Shown one piece after another: positions 59,352-64,000 of a stretch of 64,000 bases of DNA (within the stretch, counting starts at the first letter, position 1; every line of letters begins with the position of its first letter). The notes beneath the pieces are model-generated. The model did no database searches. It was not told where the DNA came from and saw only the letters and a program-made list of their open reading frames with translations. The stretch spans positions 1,572,301-1,636,300 of the forward strand of contig NZ_LBMT01000001.1 in the NCBI RefSeq assembly GCF_002005545.1, in the 5' to 3' direction. This DNA comes from Streptococcus mitis (lineage in GTDB: Bacteria > Bacillota > Bacilli > Lactobacillales > Streptococcaceae). A program made the position numbers and the translations under genes.

Positions 59352-59993
59352 GTGAAAGATAAACAGTCTGCTATTCCAAAAGCTACAGCAAAAAGACTCT
59401 CTCTCTACTATCGAATTTTTAAGAGATTTCATGCAGAAAAGATTGAACGTGCCAACTCTAAGCAAATTGCAGAGGCCATTGGGATTGATTCAGCGACCGT
59501 ACGTCGTGATTTTTCCTATTTTGGTGAACTAGGTCGGCGTGGATTTGGATATGATGTCAAAAAACTGATGACATTTTTTGCCGATTTGCTCAATGATAAC
59601 TCTATTACCAATGTCATGCTGGTTGGTATTGGAAATATGGGCCATGCCCTTCTCCACTACCGCTTCCACGAGCGTAACAAGATGAAGATTATCATGGCCT
59701 TTGACCTAGATGACCATCCCGAAGTCGGAACCCAAACTCCTGATGGAATTCCTATTTACGGGATTTCTCAAATCAAGGATAAAATCAAGGATGCTGATGT
59801 GAAGACTGCTATCCTGACCGTTCCTAGCGTTAAATCACAAGAGGTTGCCAATCTCTTGGTTGATGCTGGCGTGAAAGGAATTCTCAGTTTTTCACCAGTC
59901 CATCTGCATTTACCAAAAGATGTGGTCGTTCAGTATGTCGATTTGACAAGTGAACTCCAAACCCTCCTCTATTTCATGCGAAAAGAGGATTAG
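59352..59993 (+). CDS. rex: Redox-sensing transcriptional repressor Rex
   Basis: Rex senses the NADH/NAD ratio and represses fermentation genes. The 213-residue protein has an N-terminal winged helix ([41 protein letters not shown]), the Rossmann NAD-binding [10 protein letters not shown] (about residues 92-101) and a C-terminal swapped helix. The start codon is GTG at 59352. Pta and other fermentation genes are plausible targets, but no Rex site was looked for systematically. Confidence 0.97.
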   Translation: MKDKQSAIPKATAKRLSLYYRIFKRFHAEKIERANSKQIAEAIGIDSATVRRDFSYFGELGRRGFGYDVKKLMTFFADLLNDNSITNVMLVGIGNMGHALLHYRFHERNKMKIIMAFDLDDHPEVGTQTPDGIPIYGISQIKDKIKDADVKTAILTVPSVKSQEVANLLVDAGVKGILSFSPVHLHLPKDVVVQYVDLTSELQTLLYFMRKED

Positions 59994-60010
59994 AAAGCGA
60001 AAATCATTTT

Positions 60011-60700
60011 ATGAAAAAACCAGTTATAGGGATTACAGGAAACGAAAAAACTCATCCAGATGATGACATCATGATGAGCTACGCAGCAAAAGGCTTTGTT
60101 GAAGGAGTTAAAGATGCTGGAGGAATTCCCATCATCCTACCGATTGGTGATCAAGAAATGGCTAGCCACTATATCAGTTTGATTGACAAGCTCATCTTGA
60201 CAGGTGGGCAAAATGTCGATCCAAAATTCTATGGTGAACCGAAAACCATTGATAGCGATGACTACCACCTTCAAAGAGATATCTTCGAACTGGCTCTTAT
60301 CAAGGAAGCTATTAACCAGAAAAAGCCTATTTTCTCCGTCTGTCGTGGGACTCAACTCTTTAACGTTGCCATGGGTGGAACTCTGTATCAAGATATAGAA
60401 GACCACTGGCAAGATTGTTCTGCTGAGTACACAACTCAACGCTTGGTGACAGAACCTGATACAGTTCTTCGAGAAATCTATGGAGAAATTTCCCATATCA
60501 ACTCCTTTCACCACCAGAGCATCAAGGATTTAGCACCAAATTTAAAGATTGCGGCTCATGATCCTAAAGATGGTATCATTGAAGCTGTCATGAGTACGGA
60601 TGATGTTGCCTTTCTCGGTGTCCAATGGCACCCAGAATTTCTATTTGAAAATCGTCCCAAAGATAAAAACCTCTTTGACTATGTCGTAAATGAACTTTAA
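60011..60700 (+). CDS. Class-I-amidotransferase-type gamma-glutamyl hydrolase (peptidase C26)
   Basis: This 229-residue protein has the cysteine nucleophile in [16 protein letters not shown] (about residue 116) and the HxE pair in VQWHPEF, together with [14 protein letters not shown]. Family members hydrolyse gamma-glutamyl bonds, for example gamma-glutamyl-GABA or folate polyglutamates; the substrate is not known here. It is 18 bases from rex and convergent with radC, overlapping its 3' end by four bases. Confidence 0.9.
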   Translation: MKKPVIGITGNEKTHPDDDIMMSYAAKGFVEGVKDAGGIPIILPIGDQEMASHYISLIDKLILTGGQNVDPKFYGEPKTIDSDDYHLQRDIFELALIKEAINQKKPIFSVCRGTQLFNVAMGGTLYQDIEDHWQDCSAEYTTQRLVTEPDTVLREIYGEISHINSFHHQSIKDLAPNLKIAAHDPKDGIIEAVMSTDDVAFLGVQWHPEFLFENRPKDKNLFDYVVNEL

Positions 60701-61377
60701 ATTAAATCTGTCTTTTCACGGTAACTAAAGTAACTAGAATGTGAGACAATCAAATGGTCCAAGAGGACAATCCCCATCAGGTCACAGGCTTCTTTGACAA
60801 GTTTAGTGACATGATCATCATTTCGGCTAGGCGATACTGCTCCTGAAGGATGATTGTGAACCAATATGAGTGAAGTCGCCATATGCTTGATAGCATAGTG
60901 AAGAATCTCTCGTGGTTCTGCGATACTACGAGTTGCAGAACCGATAAAAATGGTCTGTTGATGGATGATTTGATTTTGAGTATTGAGATAGAGCGCCACC
61001 AGGTGCTCTTGTTTTTTGTCCCCCAATTCCTGCTGCATCTTCTTGGCCAACTTTTGGCTACTGAGAATACTTTCCATCTCAAAGGTCTCATTCTTGTGAA
61101 TACGATGCCCCAGTTCAATCATAGCTTGTAACTCTATGGCCTTAACACGGCCGATACCTGATAGACTCTGCAATTCCTGCAGGGTCATTTTTTTCAAATC
61201 CGTTAGGTTTGAAAGATTGTTCAAGACTTTCTGGGCAATTTCAAAAACGCTAGCTTGACGTGTTCCTGTCCTGAGTAAAATAGCTAGCAACTCTTGGTTA
61301 CTGAGTGCTTCAACTCCTTCTTTGGCCAGTCTTTCTCTTGGCAGCAGTGAATCTTCTTGGAATGAAATACTGTACAT
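60697..61377 (-). CDS. radC: RadC-family JAB/JAMM protein
   Basis: This 226-residue protein begins [17 protein letters not shown]. It has a helix-hairpin-helix segment ([15 protein letters not shown]) and the JAMM metal motif [20 protein letters not shown]. The RadC name is historical; a direct DNA-repair role is not firmly shown, and in pneumococci it was reported dispensable for repair. I use the ATG at 61377; the longer frame adds five codons. Confidence 0.92.
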   Translation of the reverse strand: MYSISFQEDSLLPRERLAKEGVEALSNQELLAILLRTGTRQASVFEIAQKVLNNLSNLTDLKKMTLQELQSLSGIGRVKAIELQAMIELGHRIHKNETFEMESILSSQKLAKKMQQELGDKKQEHLVALYLNTQNQIIHQQTIFIGSATRSIAEPREILHYAIKHMATSLILVHNHPSGAVSPSRNDDHVTKLVKEACDLMGIVLLDHLIVSHSSYFSYREKTDLI

Positions 61378-61419
61378 AAAAATCCTCCTCACTTTATTAT
61401 TCGTGAGAAGGATGGAAAA

Positions 61420-63711
61420 TTAGATTTTTTTCTCAATTGGAGCCACACTGGCTAAAAGTTTTTTCAAACCTACTTCTGGGAAATTGATTTTTAATTCCTG
61501 AGTAGCTCCGTTACCTGAAACTTCCAGAACAGTTCCCTCTCCCCACTTCTTGTGGAGGGCAATGTCACCAATGGACCAACTTGCCTCATTAGAAGATGAT
61601 TTTGCACCAGCTGTAAATTGACCAAATGGGAGACCGCTTGACTGGATAGTTTTTGGAGCTGCACTGCGTTTACGGTCTTGGAGTGCCTGCGCCAAACTCA
61701 TACCTTGACCGAAGGCAACCCCACCACTGCTATAAGATGCCTTAAAGCTTGAATTTGAAGGACGAGCCAGACCTTGATACTCAAGCAAGTCTGAACTGAT
61801 TTCGTTAATAAATCGGGTCGGACGGTTGTAGTTGGTACGACCAAAAAGCAGGCGCGAGTTGGCATTGGTCAGATAGAGAATTTTCTCTGCACGCGTAATA
61901 CCTACATAGGCAAGACGACGCTCTTCTTCTAATTCATCTTGATCTTCAGCCGCACGGCTAAGCGGAAAGACATTTTCTTCCATACCAATCAAAAATACAA
62001 CTGGAAACTCAAGACCCTTAGCAGCATGCAGGGTCATCAAGGTCACTTCTGATGTCTCCTGACTACCTGAATCTGTATCCGCAATCAAGGCCAAGTCATT
62101 TAAGAAACGACTCAGTTTGTCCAAACCAGTTTCATCTTCGGGCACATCAGAGGTGTCATCAAAGTTTTTCGTCACAGAGAGGAACTCTTCGATATTTTCA
62201 ACCCGAGCCTTGCTTTCTAGAGTCGCTTGGACATTAAGAATATCGACATAACCTGTTTTTTCTAGAACCGCCTCAACCAACTCAGTGATACTTAATTGGT
62301 CCAGTTGCTCCCGCAAATCCAGAACCATATTGGCAAAATCCCAAATTGACTGGGCTGCTTTACCCTTGATACCAGATAACATGATATTAGCTGAAGCATC
62401 TAGCATGGACATGTTTTGCATATTGGCAAAATCACGGATTTTCTCAACAGTACCTGGGCCAATTCCACGTTTAGGCTCGTTGATAATACGCTCAAAACTG
62501 ATATTGTCACTCAAATTAGCAATGAGGTTGAGATAAGCAATAATATCACGGATTTCCTTACGGCTGTAGAACTTGGTCCCGCCGACCATTGTATAAGGAA
62601 TATTGGACTTGAGCAGGGCTTCCTCAATAGTACGAGACTGCGCATTAGTACGATAGAGAACTGCAAAATCCTTGTGAAGGAAGTTTTGACTGCGACTAAG
62701 TTCATCGATGGTTCTAGCTACAAATACAGCCTCATCCAGCTCATCATTTGCACGATAGTAAACGATTTGCTCCCCATCAGCATTTTGAGTCCAGAGATTT
62801 TTAGGACGACGATTTTTATTGTTTTTAATAACCTCGTTAGCCGCTTGGAGAATGGTTTTGGTTGAGCGGTAATTTTCCTCCAACAAGACAACCTTGGCTT
62901 GAGGATAATCCTTTTCGAAGTCCAAGATATTCTGCATATCAGCCCCACGCCAACCGTAGATAGACTGATCCGCATCCCCAACCACACAGATATTTTTAAA
63001 GCGTGAAGCTAAGAGTTTGACCAGTTGGTACTGGGCATGGTTGGTATCTTGGTACTCATCAACGTGGATGTATTGAAATTTTTGCTGGTAATAAGTCAAA
63101 ACATCAGGATTTTGATCAAAGAGACGTAAGGTCAGCATAATCAAATCATCAAAGTCAACGGATTCAGACTGACGAAGCTCCTTCTGATAGGCTGTATAAC
63201 ACTGAGCCACGATTTGTGTATACATATCTCCAGCTTGGGCAGCATAAGCCGCATCATCAATTAGGTCATTCTTAGCATTAGAAATAGTCCCTAAAATGCT
63301 CCGTTCATTCCATTTTTTAGGATCCAGGTTCAACTGTTTGAGAATACGTTTCATAAGTGTTCGCTGTTCACCTGGATCAACAATAGTAAAATTTCGGTTG
63401 TAGCCAATATGATCCGCATCGCGACGCAGAATACGAACACACATGGAGTGGAAGGTCGCAATCAGACAGTCCTGAGTGGCTGGATTGAGGCTATAAGCAC
63501 GCTCCTTCATCTCACGCGCAGCCTTATTAGTAAAGGTAATGGCCAAGATATTCCACGGATTGACCAGCTTTTCATCAATCAGATAAGCAATGCGGTGGGT
63601 CAAAACTCGGGTCTTTCCAGAACCAGCCCCCGCCATAATCAACAAGGGACCTTCTGTCGTTTGCACCGCCTCAGCCTGACGGTCATTCATTCCATTTAAT
63701 AATGCGTTCAT
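61420..63711 (-). CDS. pcrA: ATP-dependent DNA helicase PcrA
   Basis: PcrA is the UvrD-like 3'-5' helicase of Gram-positives, needed for repair, recombination control and rolling-circle plasmid replication. The 763-residue protein has the Walker [16 protein letters not shown] (residues 26-40), motif [10 protein letters not shown], motif [18 protein letters not shown], motif [10 protein letters not shown] and a C-terminal tudor-like tail after residue 700 ([20 protein letters not shown]). A TGA-TATAAT promoter lies at 63745-63753 on minus. Confidence 0.97.
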   Translation of the reverse strand: MNALLNGMNDRQAEAVQTTEGPLLIMAGAGSGKTRVLTHRIAYLIDEKLVNPWNILAITFTNKAAREMKERAYSLNPATQDCLIATFHSMCVRILRRDADHIGYNRNFTIVDPGEQRTLMKRILKQLNLDPKKWNERSILGTISNAKNDLIDDAAYAAQAGDMYTQIVAQCYTAYQKELRQSESVDFDDLIMLTLRLFDQNPDVLTYYQQKFQYIHVDEYQDTNHAQYQLVKLLASRFKNICVVGDADQSIYGWRGADMQNILDFEKDYPQAKVVLLEENYRSTKTILQAANEVIKNNKNRRPKNLWTQNADGEQIVYYRANDELDEAVFVARTIDELSRSQNFLHKDFAVLYRTNAQSRTIEEALLKSNIPYTMVGGTKFYSRKEIRDIIAYLNLIANLSDNISFERIINEPKRGIGPGTVEKIRDFANMQNMSMLDASANIMLSGIKGKAAQSIWDFANMVLDLREQLDQLSITELVEAVLEKTGYVDILNVQATLESKARVENIEEFLSVTKNFDDTSDVPEDETGLDKLSRFLNDLALIADTDSGSQETSEVTLMTLHAAKGLEFPVVFLIGMEENVFPLSRAAEDQDELEEERRLAYVGITRAEKILYLTNANSRLLFGRTNYNRPTRFINEISSDLLEYQGLARPSNSSFKASYSSGGVAFGQGMSLAQALQDRKRSAAPKTIQSSGLPFGQFTAGAKSSSNEASWSIGDIALHKKWGEGTVLEVSGNGATQELKINFPEVGLKKLLASVAPIEKKI

Positions 63712-63744
63712 CTTCTCTTCCTTACTCTTGAAGTCAATATTTCT

Positions 63745-63753
63745 ATTATATCA
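63745..63753 (-). promoter_or_regulatory. Extended -10 promoter for pcrA
   Basis: On minus, TGA-TATAAT (TATAAT 63745-63750) lies about 34 bases upstream of the pcrA ATG. Confidence 0.6.
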
Positions 63754-63916
63754 GAAATCAGGGAAAATATCTTTACCTAGATTAATTGTGTGTAGAAGGC
63801 AACTCTTTCCGTAACTTCTCAAAGTAACTTCCAGCTCTCTCCCAAAACTGGAAGTTAGTCTCAGACGACGAATTATGCTAGAATTAAGCCTGAGACTTTT
63901 CGTGAGGAGGCACCTC

Positions 63917-64000
63917 ATGACGAAAAAACAAAAACATCTCACTCTAGAAGACCGTATTGACATCCAAACTGGAATCAGCCAACAGGAGACTTTCCGTTCC
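63917..64000 (+). CDS. IS30-type transposase, 5' end only
   Basis: The ATG at 63917 has GAGGAGG eight bases upstream. The 28 visible residues (MTKKQKHLTLEDRIDIQTGI, SQQETFRS) match the N-terminal HTH of IS30-family transposases found in streptococci. The frame runs off the window, so completeness is unknown. An imperfect inverted repeat near 63821-63855 (AACTTCCAG...CTGGAAGTT) lies upstream and may belong to the element's end. Confidence 0.75.
   Translation, partial: MTKKQKHLTLEDRIDIQTGISQQETFRS

Noticed and set aside
63751-63963. Minus-strand ORF of 70 codons at the right end
   Set aside because: It overlaps the pcrA promoter region and the IS30-type gene start, and its codon content and start lack support.

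Overview
The window is a low-GC streptococcal chromosome from the Streptococcus pneumoniae/mitis group that carries one complete prophage. Four things point to this group: a BOX repeat (boxA-boxB-boxB-boxC), a preQ1-II riboswitch in front of queT, an asd RNA upstream of asd, and a phage endolysin with choline-binding repeats, which needs a choline-decorated cell wall. I cannot separate S. pneumoniae from S. mitis by reading alone.

Left chromosomal part (1 to about 22,630). A truncated APC-type permease is followed by a secreted DUF1002 protein and by the overlapping block pvaA-like lysozyme / nucleoid-associated protein / glyA / GNAT / Sua5-type protein / prmC / prfA / GNAT / tdk, all on the minus strand. 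A small tautomerase gene and mnmE run on plus. An IS200-type element with a nonsense codon at codon 3 of its transposase separates mnmE from dapA-asd. The asd-queT interval holds an autonomous asd RNA with its own promoter and terminator, a BOX element, tRNA-Thr(GGU), and a riboswitch-controlled queT divergent from a gtrA-like gene that looks leaderless. Then come mscL, hemH, pepT, pta, a RluD-type synthase, nadK and relQ.

Prophage (about 22,630 to 55,825, roughly 33 kb). It sits between relQ and a CYTH-domain gene. From the right end, the plus-strand lysogeny module has the integrase, a membrane-anchored protein and a CI-type repressor, facing a minus-strand Cro. A plus-strand nucleoside-deoxyribosyltransferase/TIR-like cargo gene is inserted between cro and the antirepressor. 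Everything further left reads on minus: early and replication genes (antirepressor, DnaD-like organizer, helicase loader, SSB and many small ORFs), a RinA-like late regulator, a second short tyrosine recombinase, HNH and terminase, HK97-type head genes, head-tail connectors, tail genes with a -1 frameshift (gpG/gpGT), a tape measure protein with a 336-bp-period internal duplication, a tail-tip protein with a peptidase S74 end, two holins and a CHAP/choline-binding endolysin. One tail-associated gene and one small early ORF carry apparent single-base frameshifts, and one HTH gene has a stop at codon 2.

Right chromosomal part (55,830 to 64,000). CYTH protein, prs, cysteine desulfurase, DUF1831 and DUF4649 genes, rex, and a class-I-amidotransferase-type hydrolase run on plus. 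radC and pcrA run on minus. The 5' end of an IS30-type transposase runs off the window.

The most unusual features are the NDT/TIR-like cargo gene lying antisense to the early operon, the 54-bp direct repeats that bracket the second recombinase, and a short plus-strand promoter-terminator unit inside the early region.
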